From positions 1,046,809 to 1,110,808 of the forward strand of contig BCJX01000003.1 in NCBI GenBank assembly GCA_001600415.1: a stretch of DNA of 64,000 nt, written 5' to 3'. The stretch is from Pascua guehoae (taxonomy: Eukaryota > Basidiomycota > Tremellomycetes > Trichosporonales > Trichosporonaceae). Each line of letters begins with the position of its first letter. The stretch's first letter is position 1. Under the pieces are notes generated by a model. That model did not search any database. It saw nothing but the letters and a program-made list of their open reading frames with translations, and was not told where the DNA came from. Of this stretch, positions 45,988-57,015 are shown piece by piece. The translations under genes and the position numbers were made by a program.

Positions 45988-47263
45988 CTAGCGGCGACGC
46001 GAGCCGCGGTTGCTGCGGCTCCGGCGGCGCTGGTCCTTGCCCTGCTCCGGGGATGCGAGTGTGGACGCGCCGGGCGGGGGGAGGTACGTCGGGAGTGCGG
46101 GGGGCACGGCGGCGGTCGCCTGGGCCACGGGCGTGGCGGTACGGGGGACGTAGGCGCCGACGCCGTACGTGCCGGGGACAGTGCCAGTCATCGGGGCGTT
46201 TGCGGTGCCCGAGCTGCCCGAGGTCCCGGGCTCTGCGGCGGGGACGCGGGTGCCCTGCCCGGGGGGCACGCCGTGGTGCCAGCCCTGCACCGCGGGGTTG
46301 ACATAGTACGGGCGGGGGCCGTAGGGATGTCCAGGGTCGAAGGCCTGCGGACGCGGGAGGGACGGGGTCGAGATCGGGGCCGAGCGCCTGGAGGGTTACA
46401 CGGGGAGAGGGGGGGAGATGTATGCACAGTTGGGGATTTGGCGGGACCTACGCTGCGAAGCGGGCGGCAAGGCTCTGGATGGTGTAAGTGTTGGGTGGGT
46501 AGATTGCGCGGTGATGAGAGTTGGATGGTGGAGATTGTGTTGTGTGTTGAAGATGTGTGTCGGATCAGACGAAGATGTGGCGGTCTCGGCCGGTCGGTGC
46601 CAGTGTCGCGGGGGAGTCACGAGGTACAGTGGTACGGTGCGGGCAGGCGCAGAGGAACAGGCGGGTACGAAGATCCAAGGTATGGTTCGAGCAGGGGGTA
46701 GGAGGTATCGGGGTGAGAATGGAGGGTATGTGGACGCGGGGAATCATTTCGGGAGAGACTGTAGGTCAGCTATCCAACTGATACCCGCTCGACGCACCTG
46801 CTGGAACGTGACGCTCGATGTCGAAAAGAGGCGGTCGACCTCGGTGTTGTCGACCTTTTTCTTGTTCTGTGCTGTCGGGGGCTTGAGGTAGTTGTCAAAG
46901 CCCTGGGGTGGGGTTAGTGGGTCGCACCATGGGTCGCGGGCTCGACATGGCAAGGTGAATACGAGCAGGAGCCGAGCTGCAAGACATGCAACTCTTAACT
47001 GCCAACACAACCAGCGGCAACGCAGCGCACCTTGATAATGTTACCGCCCGACGACGCCGTCTCGTCGAGATAGCTGCCTTCAAACGCCCAGATCGACGTC
47101 TCGAGGTTGGCCTGGTATTAGTCGACGCGCTCAGGCCCAGGCCGGTAACGCGACGCACCAAGTTTGTATCAATGGCGCGCTTCCGACGGGTCGCGCTCTC
47201 GAGCTCGGCCAGCGCAGCCGCCTGTGCCTGTTTTGCGTCTGCGGGAGGACCTGACTGGGACAT
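45988..47263 (-). CDS. EAF6: EAF6, histone acetyltransferase (NuA4) complex subunit, with a long Pro/Ala-rich tail; 5 exons
   Basis: Exons on the minus strand: 47159-47263, 47031-47111, 46798-46902, 46452-46474, 45988-46387, giving 237 aa. The EAF6 core is clear: ALAELESATRRKRAIDTNLA, then NLETSIWAFEGSYLDETAS, NIIKGFDNYLKPP, and DRLFSTSSVTFQQSLAARFA. EAF6 is a small coiled-coil subunit of NuA4 (and MOZ/HBO1 in animals) in the nucleus. The usual protein is about 110-200 aa; here a Pro/Ala/Thr-rich extension of about 110 residues ends in a basic RS tail (DQRRRSRSNRGSRRR). A shorter alternative is possible, because an acceptor at 46759 would end the protein four residues after TFQQ. The intron before the 23-nt exon is about 320 nt. 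uL22 lies just upstream on the same strand. Confidence 0.85.
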
Positions 47264-47630
47264 TGCGGCGAGTGTGTGGGGAACAAGTTGACGAGCAAGG
47301 TGGTTGTAGAGATAACAGTAGTACAACGTTGGAGTGGCAGAATGATGTCAATATTGGCGGGGCTAGGTGGGCAATGGTGCCACAACCACGTGGCATTTGC
47401 ATCCGTCAAATCTGCCAAGCATAGTTCTGCCTGCTCTTTGCTGCTGCATCCTGACAAGCATGACAAGGCCGCTCAAAACCGAGAAACAGAAACAAGAACA
47501 GAGCGAGCATGATGCAGCCCATCCCGCACAGCACAACACAGCACAGATATTTCCCGAGCACGCCGTTGTAGGCATATGATCCATCATACACGACACCCCG
47601 CGGTGCCCCCCAATGCTAGAAAGAACACGC
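47264..47630. other. Short spacer between uL22 and EAF6
   Basis: It contains the uL22 3' end and the EAF6 promoter. No other feature. Confidence 0.6.
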
Positions 47631-48532
47631 TCATGCCTCGATGGCGGCAACGGTCTTGCCAGTCTTGGCGGAGACGTCGAGGTCCTTGGAGCGGGCAACC
47701 TCGGACTGAGGGGTCGAGAGGATGATCTCGATGTGGCAGGGGTGGCCCTGGTAAGGGTTAATACGGCCGTGGGCGCGGTAAGTGCGACGGCGGGTCTTGG
47801 GGGCCTGCTGGACGACAATGTTCTTGATGAACAGGTCCTCGGAAGCGAGGTCCTTGGCGTCCGCGTTCGACTCAGCGTTCTTCAGGAGACGGAGAACGAA
47901 CTGAACCGACTTGACGGGCCAGCGACCTGGATGTTAGTGGGTTGCTCGGTTGGTTGGTGGTCTTCACCACCCCGGCGGGGCTGCCGGTATACATACCGGT
48001 GGTCATGCCAAACTTCTTGGCCTGGCCAGTGCGGCCCATCGAGCCCTTGAACCGGCGGAAGGGAATGCACTGCTTGTGCTCCTGGACGTCACCGAGGTAG
48101 GCGTACGCCTTCGAGAGCTTCATGCCTGTACTGTTAGGCGACTTCCCTCAAGGTCTGCTACACCCGCGGTGCGACCCAAATAATCGACACCGCGCGTGCA
48201 GATATCAACACGCACCCGAGATGGCGGCCGCAACCTCACGAGTGTTCTTGAAGTGGGTGCGGACATACTCGCCCCGAGCCTTGGCGACTGTGGTGTCAAC
48301 TCTTGTCCCCCCCTCGTCCGTCCTCGCTCCATCTCTGTCCCGCTCCTCGGTCCCCGTCTCTCGCCTCCCAACAAGTCCGTCCTCTCCATCTCCGCCCAAC
48401 TCCACACGCGCGACTAACACTTCTCGGGGTTCGAGTTAACGAGGTGGGCGGAAGCGTAGCGAACCTGTCCGTCAGCATCGTCCCGTCGGCGTCGCTCGCG
48501 GTCGTCGTCGTCGCTGGTCGTGCACGCACCAT
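47631..48532 (-). CDS. RPL17: Ribosomal protein uL22 (L17), 5 exons, first coding exon is only the ATG
   Basis: Exons on the minus strand: 48530-48532 (ATG), 48419-48464, 48216-48287, 47997-48125, 47631-47926, giving 181 aa. The product starts [16 protein letters not shown], then [69 protein letters not shown] and the very conserved [20 protein letters not shown], so identity is certain. It is a component of the large cytosolic ribosomal subunit lining the exit tunnel. The second junction works only with the donor AAGT-GTTAGT and acceptor CACAG, giving EK-F-AKARG. Introns are 63, 131, 90 and 70 nt, a high intron density typical of ribosomal protein genes; I saw no box C/D snoRNA in them. Confidence 0.97.
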
Positions 48533-49344
48533 CTCGGATGTCGTTTTTTGTCGTACAAATGCGACTTCACGCAAGGTTTCGACGTTTCGACGAGGGCAGC
48601 CCACACCCACCCCCGCCACACCAACTGCCAGCATCTGCCTCCCCTCGACCAATTTGCATCCGCCCGCTCAGTTTCTCTATCGGCGTTATAGTTCGGCATT
48701 TTCAACACACATTCAGTGGCGGACGGTAAAAGGGAAACACGTGGTTTTGGTTCCGTCTGTCCATGTGGCTACCCTGAGAGGTCACGGGCTGGATTGTCGG
48801 AGCCAAACAAAATGGGTTGTTTCCTTTTCAGGATCTGGCCCCAGGTCCGGCCGGTCCGCCCCTCCAGAGTGTGCCCACAATCAAGCACAGGACACGCGTC
48901 ATTGCATTGCCCAGACCCCGCCCCACCCCACCTCGTCCTCGTCCGTTCACCTCGCCTGGGTCGCCTCCCTTTCTCCTTGCCTCTTGTGCTCCTCCGTCCC
49001 TCACCATAGTTGGCCGCGGGAACGCAGACTGGCAGGCAGCTGGCCACACGCTGTCATGTCCTCAGGTGACGGACGGGTTGCTTTGAATCAATTGGATGGG
49101 CCGACCCAAACAACGCCTCTGGGTGGAACCACGGGCTTGTGATGATGCTGTTTGTACCCACACAATACGTCATACTCCAACACCATCTTGTACAGCCTGC
49201 AAGCATGCAGCCTACCCAGGCTCTCGGCGTTTTCTCAGCGGGACGGGTGACATGGTGGCAGCTCCGGGGCTGGGGGATACTGGTATATCAACACGGTAGT
49301 CCCCATCGCGTCCTACCCCCATTCTTTTCCAAACACAACACACC
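48533..49344. other. Divergent promoter region of uL22 and the TspO-like gene
   Basis: Pyrimidine-rich stretches on the side of each gene; no coding feature supported. Confidence 0.6.
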
Positions 49345-50730
49345 ATGCCCGTCCTCCCAGAGTTCTTCTTTGCTATCGCTCGTGTCCCCGCCGTCGCTGG
49401 TGAGTCGCCGATGGATGGCAGGTGCGGATGAGTAGGAGACCGTGTGGTAGAGTCCAGGGGTGGACCACAGTGTGGCGCACGGGCGTTGGCGCCGGCGCCA
49501 CTACCGAAGTTTGCCACACGGACGCTGCCATTCTCGTCCATCGCTCCACTGTGCAAACCCCCTCCCACGTTGCCACCAAGCATCGAGGCTGGTGGTAGAT
49601 AGTCACCTCAGTCCCCCATGTCCCGATGCATTCGCTGACCTGCAGTGGGCCTCCCCATCGCGCTCGGCCTGACCGCCGGGTACGTGACCGGCGACATCAC
49701 CACCGGCCGCAACGCGCAGGGTGAAAAGACCATCAAGGTATGTCACGGTACCCGACACATCCGGTCATGCCCCAGAGAGTGTTACCCTTGTCGCATCTCA
49801 AAGCTGATCCCCGCAGTCGACCGACTCGCTCGGTCCGGCCTTCTCCCCCATCTGGCTCGGCATGTACGGCCTGATGGGCTACGCGTCGCACCTGACGGTG
49901 TGCGCCTTTGACTCGGCCCTTACGCCCCAGTCGACGTAAGTCTTGAGTGTTTGCAGATGGCGTCGCTAATAGCAGTGAGGATGCCGACACTGCCCTGGCG
50001 CTCTACTATGCCCAGCTCGGCTTGAGCCTCATCTGGAAGCCCATCTTTGAGCGCCGTGAGTATAACCGAGAAACCCCGCGAGCCCTTCTCGCCGGGAGCC
50101 ACTTACCGTATGCCACATTTGGACGCTACTGACAGTACAGAGAACATGCCCAAGGCTGGTCTCGCCGACATGGCCCTCCTCACTGCGACGGCCGTGGCCA
50201 TGACCGTGAGTGGGCGCTGCCCTCACCTCTTTTACTGCCAAGGCATCACTAACGCCCCACAGGTCAAGATGCACAACCTCACGTTTGCGCCCATCTCGAC
50301 CACATGGTTCCTTGCCCCCTACTGCGCGTGGCTCGGCTACAGTAAGTATGATGGGTATCACGTCGTTAGCCGAGATCAGTGCTGTGGGCGTGTACACAAG
50401 AGTTGCGACCGAAAGATGTGCAGAGGACGGTGTCACACACGAGATCATGAACATCTCGGACGCGACATTGTGCACGTCGCGCACCCTACCCGGTGTCTGG
50501 CCTCACAGGGCGGTGTGGCTGGTGGTTAGTGGCTGCGACAGTTGTCCCGATTGTGCCACTCCGCCACCGCCCCAGCGCCCACTTGCCACACCCATGGCGA
50601 TCACCACTCGTCCTCACCACTCATCTCAACCGTTCCCACATGTCGGCCCTCAGCAGAGCTAGCACAGAGCACAAACTGATCCGCAGCGACCTACATGAAC
50701 GGCATCCGCGTGTACAACAAGGAGAAGTAA
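49345..50730 (+). CDS. TspO/MBR family membrane protein (translocator protein), 7 exons
   Basis: Exons 49345-49399, 49646-49737, 49817-49935, 49976-50055, 50141-50205, 50263-50341 and 50687-50730 give 177 aa in phase. Five hydrophobic segments are visible. Family landmarks are FSPIWLGMYGLMGYASHL, YYAQLGLSLIWKPIFER (the TspO W-x-P-x-F type), ADMALLTATAVAMTV and the final FLAPYCAWLGY-TTYMNGIRVYN. Length fits the family (about 160-180). TspO proteins bind porphyrins, sterols or tetrapyrrole-like ligands and sit in mitochondrial or other membranes; in fungi their role is poorly known. The loop between helices 1 and 2 (TGDITTGRNAQGEKTIKST) is longer than usual. The last intron is 345 nt, long for this genome. 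Confidence 0.88.
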
Positions 50731-52503
50731 ACTCCTCCGCAATAAGCCAACGACGTGGAGACTGCTGTCCAATTCAAACTGTACGGCATTGTCGAGCTCG
50801 ACAAGCTTGCTTGCGGCTTTCTCGTATCGTCCTTGCTAGCACCTACCTGTATTGCAGAAGATTGCGAAGAATGCAGAACAATCAGAAACGCAATGCGGCA
50901 ACTCGTGGTCCAGACCGCGCATATGCTAGCGTCTGTCGCACAATCCATGTCAATGTCAATTTGCCGGGACCTGTACACATGTGGGATCAGTGGTCATGAG
51001 GGCGTTGACTTGGCGTTTGTGCCTGCATGACATACATTGCCTGCAATTGCGTGCGTATGTTATGGGCGCTTGTCCTGGATGTCCTGGGATCCTGAAGGAC
51101 ATTACATGTATTGCTGGAATAGGTGGTCGCGTGTGGTCCATAATTGAATGTGCTTGGCAAGTGGGCGCTTGGCGCTGTCAGCCAGCCAACCAAGCTGTGC
51201 AGTGCATGTGCAAGTGATCAAAGCCATTTGACACTTTGGGCATGTTGGGCACTCGTCGTTCATCATCGCCGCAGCCACATAGCCAACGCCGCCCCTGCAC
51301 TCGCTCCCTTGCTCCCTGGCTTGGAAAAACAACAATGCGCCGACTTGCGTGGAAAAGCCGATGCTCTCCGCGACCACCGACGCGTTCCAAGACAACTGTA
51401 CACGGTTGATAGCTGTGCATCTGTGAGCGGTCATCTGGAGCCAAGCCCGTTTTTGGCTGTGCCATTGATTGGGAATAAGTAGTAATTTGGTGCGTGGGCG
51501 GTTGTCGTGTGCGTGTGTGCACTGCCACAGAGCCAAAGACAGGCAGAGAGGTACCAGAAATGTGAATATGTATGTACGACGCGTCCTTTTCACCTGCTGC
51601 CTGCTTGGTGCAGGCTTTAGAAAGTGACGCCATTTCTAATTGGGCCCCCCCCCCCCCCCTGGCCCTGGTGCCTTGATTTACTTGCTCTTTCCGGGCACGC
51701 ACCAAAGCACAAGAGCACCCCCGCTTCCGAGGCCGCACCCGTGAAGCCAAGCCGCATGCAATGCACCGCAACCGGCCCCCGCCCAGCCCAGCTGCCCAGC
51801 CAGAGAGAGTGTCAATATCGACGACAAAAGGAATCGAGGGCAATCAATCAATCAATCAATCCCCACAACATTGCACTATCTCGCGCACATCCTCTTCCTC
51901 CTCTTGCTCTTTCTCTACTTCACCTTCACCTTTGCTCCTCTTTTCCAACTCTTGTTCCTTCACCACCACCTCCCTCGCACATCCTCCTTTTCAACACCCT
52001 CCACTACCCTCACCCTCCTTTCCCCCCCACCCCCCTCCCAACCCGCAACAAACCCTCGAGCCTGATCGCGAGCCGCACGCACGCGCCTCCAGCTCCCCTA
52101 CTTCATTGTCGCGTCTCACCCTCGCGCCCACCGCTTTGCACTCTGCCAGCTCTGCTTTGAGTGCCATCCCTCTTGCCTTGCCATTCCATTCCCGCTTGGC
52201 ACAACCGCCTCCACCGATCACCCCCCTTTACCTGGACATGTTTACCTTGTAGGCTTTGCTGTTTACTCGGCCACCTGCCCACCCACCTCGTCACGCCTCG
52301 GGGTTCACTCGGTACACACAACAACACTGCGCTTGGATCACGCCGACGTTGACCTCGACGCTTACCTGCACCGCCAGCAACCACGCCCTTGCTTGTGCAC
52401 CCCAACGCTCACAGTCCCGTGTCCTTCCCAGTGCTCGACACCTGCTCGGCACCCGTCCCGACCTTGACTTGAGCTGCACGCCATCCGTTCCCCTCATCCA
52501 ACC
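50731..52503. other. 1.8-kb intergenic region
   Basis: No gene is supported. A C15 run lies at 51645-51659, and 51840-52250 is CT-rich, probably the promoter and leader of the gene at 52504. Confidence 0.5.
51645..51659 (+). repeat. C15 homopolymer
   Basis: Uninterrupted run of 15 C preceded by GGG. Confidence 0.9.
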
Positions 52504-54580
52504 ATGGCAGCACCACCACCCCTTCCTCCGCGCGACGGCCACAGTGTGAGTTCCCATGACAGTATCGGAGACGTGTGCCACACACTCCCACGACAATGCT
52601 TCTGTGTCATATGACCCGCACCCTCCGTCTCTCTCGTTGCGCTCGCTGACCCCCAGGCGCGCGGAACGCCCAACCGCTCCCCGACCCGGCCCAACCACCC
52701 TCGTCGTGGTTCGTCAGAGACGACTATGCGCGCGCGTCCGTCTATCACTGCAGGCAATGGTATTGCCGGGCGGGTTCCACCTCCGTCGGCAGGTGGGCAC
52801 GGACGCACGCCGCCGCCGCTTCCGGGGCGCAGCCCAAGTGTCTTCTCTGGGCGCGAGAGCGTCGTGAGCCGGAGGGGCGAGGCAATGTCCAGTCCACCAC
52901 CACATGTGAGTCCCAAGGCAGTGTATTTTTGGCGCTATGTGTAAGCCGAGCAGAGCGAGCGCGGGCTGGCATATTGGTTGTGTGCGTGTGACGCGTCTGG
53001 CGTGCGACGTGCAGTGTCCGTCCGCCCTGATGCGGTGCGATGCAATGTGCGCCACCCGAGTACGACGACGCGGCTGGTGGCGTTTGTTTCCCCGTGTCAC
53101 GACCATCTCTGCTTGGCTACTGTGCAGCGCTGACACTTAGGAACTCGAGCTGTTTGCACACCACTGCCGCGAGTTCTTCTTCTCGCTCAACCCGCCCGAG
53201 GAGTCGTCGGTGTACATTTCTACGACTCTGGCGCGCCTCCTTCCCTCACACCGTGCCGCGTACACACGGGTGCAGTCACGCGTTCGTTCCGAGGCACACC
53301 TGTACCATCTCCGCGTGCGCATCACCAGCTTCCATGCGCTCCTCGCGGCGACGGCGGCAAACGGCAGCCTCTCGCTCCCGTCCCGCCAGGACCCGGTGGG
53401 CTTCGCTGGTCCTCGAGCCCGGGCAGAGCGCAAGGAGCGCATGACCACGTTTATCCAGACGTGGTGCGCCGCAGGCAGTGGCGGCCTTGAGCCATTCTTC
53501 CGTGGCCTGTGGGCAGTGCTCCGCGCACAGTCACGTGGCGGCTCCAACCGCGGCGGCGCGGGGGGCAAGCGCGTCGTGTGGGAGGTTGACGATGCGGTCT
53601 TCCTCGAGTCTGGGTGAGTGCAGCGCTAGGGGCGGCAGTGGTCACGCGTGTTTGTGAACTGTTTCGGCCTTCACATAACGCTTCCTCTCAGATAACACTC
53701 TGCGCACGAGCTGACCCCTCGCAGCGGCCCTGAGTTTATGCACGAGGCAATTACGATGATGAAGGGTGTGCTTGGATTTGAGGACCAGCCGCTGTCATCG
53801 CCACCCAAGGTGCGGCGCAGCGGGCACACGTCGACCGACCGCGCTCGGTCTAGCTCGGACCCATTTACCGACAAGAAGACGCCCGGTACGGCGTCGGGGT
53901 CGGTATCGAAGCGTGGTCCTGCACCGCCGCCGCCCCCGAGCCGCGGGACCCGTCGTCCGTCGCCTACTCCTCTCCGGCCCGACGCCAACGGGCTTGGCTC
54001 GCCAACGTCCCAGCTTCCTCCGCCGTCGCCATACTCGCCCGGTGCGGACACGCCCGTGCTCTCACCCACGCCCGATGAGCACGACCGTCTCCTCCCCTCA
54101 CCGAACCCTGCGAATGGTAGCGCACAACTGTCGCCGCTCTCTCCTCTGGGCGCGTCGCACACGGACCCGAGTGAGGATGACCTCCGGATGGCCGAGGAAG
54201 CCGACCTGAACGCACCACGCTTCCGGCTGTGGATCTTTCCCGCACACATTGCAGACGACGAGTGTGAGGCCCTCATGGCACTCTTCCCCGCCTTTACAAG
54301 CAGGCGTAACGGCCGCCGCGTGGACGTGCGCTTCCCCTTGCAACGTCCAGGGCGCGCAAAGGACCTCGAGCTCGGACTCGGTCCGGGATCCGCGTGGACC
54401 ACGGTCTGTGTGGAAGGCATTGACATTCCCGTGCCTAAAACCGAGGCCGAGGACGAAGCGGGCGTGGCGCGCTTCGGCACAGGGAGGATGTGGGTCAGCG
54501 ACGACGATAGGAAAGATTGGGAGGGCGGGGTGTGGTTCCGTTTCCTCCGGTGGTGGCGCAGGCTCTTTGGGCTCGGATAG
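52504..54580 (+). CDS. Unknown 539-aa protein, 4 exons
   Basis: Exons 52504-52545, 52657-52905, 53141-53613 and 53725-54580 keep phase. Residues 1-97 are basic and Pro/Ser/Arg-rich. Residues 98-255 look like an ordered helical domain (ELELFAHHCREFFFSLNPPE, STTLARLLPSHRAAYTRVQS, FIQTWCAAGSGGLEPFFRGL). A Pro/Ser-rich linker is followed by a C-terminal segment (FRLWIFPAHIADDECEALMA, TVCVEGIDIPVP) ending in the hydrophobic aromatic VWFRFLRWWRRLFGLG, which could be an amphipathic membrane-binding helix. Each short intron has GTGAGT. No family recognised; the architecture suggests a membrane-associated adaptor (inference). Confidence 0.75.
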
Positions 54581-54676
54581 GCTAGACATCAAGACACGCA
54601 AGACGTAAAGAGTTCAAGACTAGACTAGACAAGAAGAGCACCGCCGTTTCGAGCACCCTCCATCAGATAACCCCCA

Positions 54677-54732
54677 TCAACCACCACCACCACCACCATA
54701 GCCACCACCACAACCACCACCACAACCACCCC
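54677..54732 (+). repeat. (CCA)n-type repeat
   Basis: Imperfect CCACCA trinucleotide array just after the gene at 52504. Confidence 0.85.
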
Positions 54733-55549
54733 CAATCACCACAGACCAAGATACCACATCACAAGACCAGTTTTCCGAGTCCGCACGGCCCGGACTCGAA
54801 CCCCACACCCAGAACCAGACACAAACCAACGCCTGGCCGATGCGCAGGACGCAGTTGTATATGATCGATCGTGGCACAATGTACCCGCTAAGCAGACAAT
54901 GATGCAGAAGTGCATGGGAGCGTGGGGGCCGCCAGGGGGAGGCCGGCAAGGTTTGCAGTAGCGCCTGTTCTCGTTTTGCAACTCGACTTGCAGTGTTCAC
55001 CTTATTCGGGGGTTTGTTCGTGCCCAGAGGCGCCCATGGCTGCAGGGTGCTCGCTCACTAGGTCTGCATGCATTGCCCATACTGGATGGCTGTCGTCAAG
55101 CCAGAGGCGAATCAGTCAGAATCGCACAGCTACTTACCAGCACTTGGCGTCAGGGGTGCCACAATCATTCGTTCATTGCAGTGTCCCAGTCCTCGATCCA
55201 GCACCAACACACCCGTGCCCTGTCTCCGGGACTGGCACTCTGAGTGGCACCGAATTGGCCATGGACCCCGCCAGAGAAAGCTAGGTCGAAAGACCAATCC
55301 ACTGCCACCAACCGCACCAAAATCAGAAGTTAGAGCGTGATGTGGGCAACGACGAGATAAACCATCAACGCAACGCGCTGGCGTAGCTGGCGCGGACCAA
55401 CACCGAGCCTAGCTCAACAGCACCTGGCTACATTACTCCCCAGCGGCCTGTGTCGGAAATACCCCGTGACCCATCTGACTCGGCACCAGTCCACCCATCC
55501 CACCCAAGTGGCCATGGCCGATGTCATCCCATTGCCACATGCTCGAGTT

Positions 55550-55568
55550 CCCCCCCCCCCCCCCCCCC
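55550..55568 (+). repeat. C19 homopolymer
   Basis: Uninterrupted run of 19 C. Confidence 0.9.
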
Positions 55569-55973
55569 GCCGCGGACCTTCAATACCTGTACGCAAATAA
55601 ACTCGGTGACGAAGCGAGACGTGCCGTAGGCGAGCGGTGCTGGGCGGCGCTCACCCCCACCATGACCATGTTGTATCACCGACACGAGCTCGGTCATGCC
55701 AGGTCGGCAGGCACCACTTTCTCATGCCCGTGGCCGTGGCTTCTAGGACGTGCTGGCATCTCGCGAGTCGCACCGTGCTCGTCCTCGGTGATGCTTGCCC
55801 ACTGATGCTGACACTGATGGCAGAGTAGGGGGACGGGGGGCCTTGACGACGGTAATTAGGAGGGGTGCGTCATGGCCTCGTTCATGAACCAGTCATGTCG
55901 AGTATCTAGCGAGCAACCAGCCCCCCTACGTCCCCACCTGTATTGCCCTCCCACCCCCCCTCCCAGCAGCACG

Positions 55974-55980
55974 TATATAG
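55974..55980 (+). promoter_or_regulatory. TATA box of the gene at 56071
   Basis: TATATAG about 90 bp upstream of the ATG, followed by a CT/CA-rich leader. Confidence 0.5.
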
Positions 55981-56070
55981 GATAGCTGCACCCCCTCTCT
56001 CTTCTACCACCCCTCACCACCCCCTCACCTACACCTCACCCCCAACCACCTTTCCACCTATTTGTAAACA

Positions 56071-57015
56071 ATGTACACGCTCCGCACCCGTACCCTCCTC
56101 CGCACACCCGCCCTCGTGCGCGGGTTCGCAGTCACGCCGCGCGCGGCCGAGACGTTCCGCCAGGACCTGGATGCGGACAAAAAGCTGCGCAAGGAGCTCA
56201 AGGATGATGATCGCAAGGTGAGCCGACTCGGGGTGGGGTGCGGCTCTGGCTGGGGTCGTGGGCGTGGCAGGGGGGGCGGTCGTTGTCGTGGCAGGGGTCA
56301 TGGTCGTGGTCGTGGCCGTGGCCGTGGCTGCGGTCGTGGCTGTGGGCGTGGCAGTGGTCATGGTCATGGCGGGGGTCCTGCCCAGCCCATCCGCTGTCGA
56401 CTAGCTTCCGTCTCGGTTCAACCAACCCACCCCCTGGGTCGACCTGTTGTTCGTCGTTCGGTTCGGGTTCGGTTTGGTCGAGTTTAGGTCTCACTAACCC
56501 CAGGTCTCCGAGGAACTCAACAAGGCCTCGGCGGCGGGCATGGAAAAGATTGGCGAGGCGGCCGACGCGGCCACCAAGAAGGCGGGCGAGATTGCCGACA
56601 AGCTCAAGGGTGTCCTCGGTGGTGAGTAGGGTGGTGTTGGAGTGTGTGTATGTGCAGCATGAAGAGTTGTGGGGTTTTGGTTTCGACCACCATGTCGTCA
56701 GGCAGCTCGTTACTCCCTGCAATGCTCACCTCGCCCCCTCCCCGCCCCCCCCCCCCCCACCCGTTTTCTCCCCCAGCACACCGCCCCCAGCACACCGCCC
56801 CCAGACACACCTCCCCCACACACCTCCCCCACCTCCCCCCCCCAACCCCAACCCCTCTGACACCAGTCAACGCACCGACAAAGGACCAAGTGGTCGACGA
56901 CATTGCCAAGGCCCAAGAGGCGGCCAACTGGACACTGGGCCAGGAGGCGGGCGCGGCCGACAAGCTCAACGACGCCGTCCACAAGGAGGAGTGGAAGGAG
57001 AACAAGAAGCTCTAA
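56071..57015 (+). CDS. Small LEA-like, probably mitochondrial protein, 3 exons
   Basis: Exons 56071-56217, 56504-56621 and 56867-57015 give 137 aa. The N-terminus (MYTLRTRTLLRTPALVRGFA) is Arg-rich without acidic residues, a good mitochondrial presequence, perhaps cut near VRGFAVTP. The rest is highly charged and Ala/Lys-rich (ELNKASAAGMEKIGEAADAA, EIADKLKGVLG, EAANWTLGQEAGAADKLNDA), as in LEA or apolipoprotein-like amphipathic stress proteins. It may stabilise membranes under stress (inference). Both introns are long (286 and 245 nt) and made of simple repeats: CGTGGC/CGTGGT hexamers in the first, CCCCCA/CACACCGC in the second. A TATA box lies upstream. Confidence 0.75.
56256..56375 (+). repeat. 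CGTGGC/CGTGGT hexamer array in an intron
   Basis: About 18 imperfect units with period 6 lie inside intron 1 of the LEA-like gene. Confidence 0.85.

Larger units (their letters stand above)
54581..56070. other. Intergenic region with ACC repeats and a tRNA B-box-like fragment
   Basis: CCACCA repeats at 54677-54732. On the minus strand, 54778-54860 holds a GGTTCGAGTCC B-box-like sequence with partial arms but no complete cloverleaf. A C19 run lies at 55550-55568. No gene is supported. Confidence 0.5.

Noticed and set aside
48126..48418. Intronic snoRNA in uL22
   Set aside because: No convincing C and D boxes or flanking stems were found in either of the two larger introns.
54778..54860. tRNA-like sequence on the minus strand
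   Set aside because: A B box and partial acceptor and D stems exist, but the T stem is mismatched, there is no room for an anticodon arm and no T-run follows.
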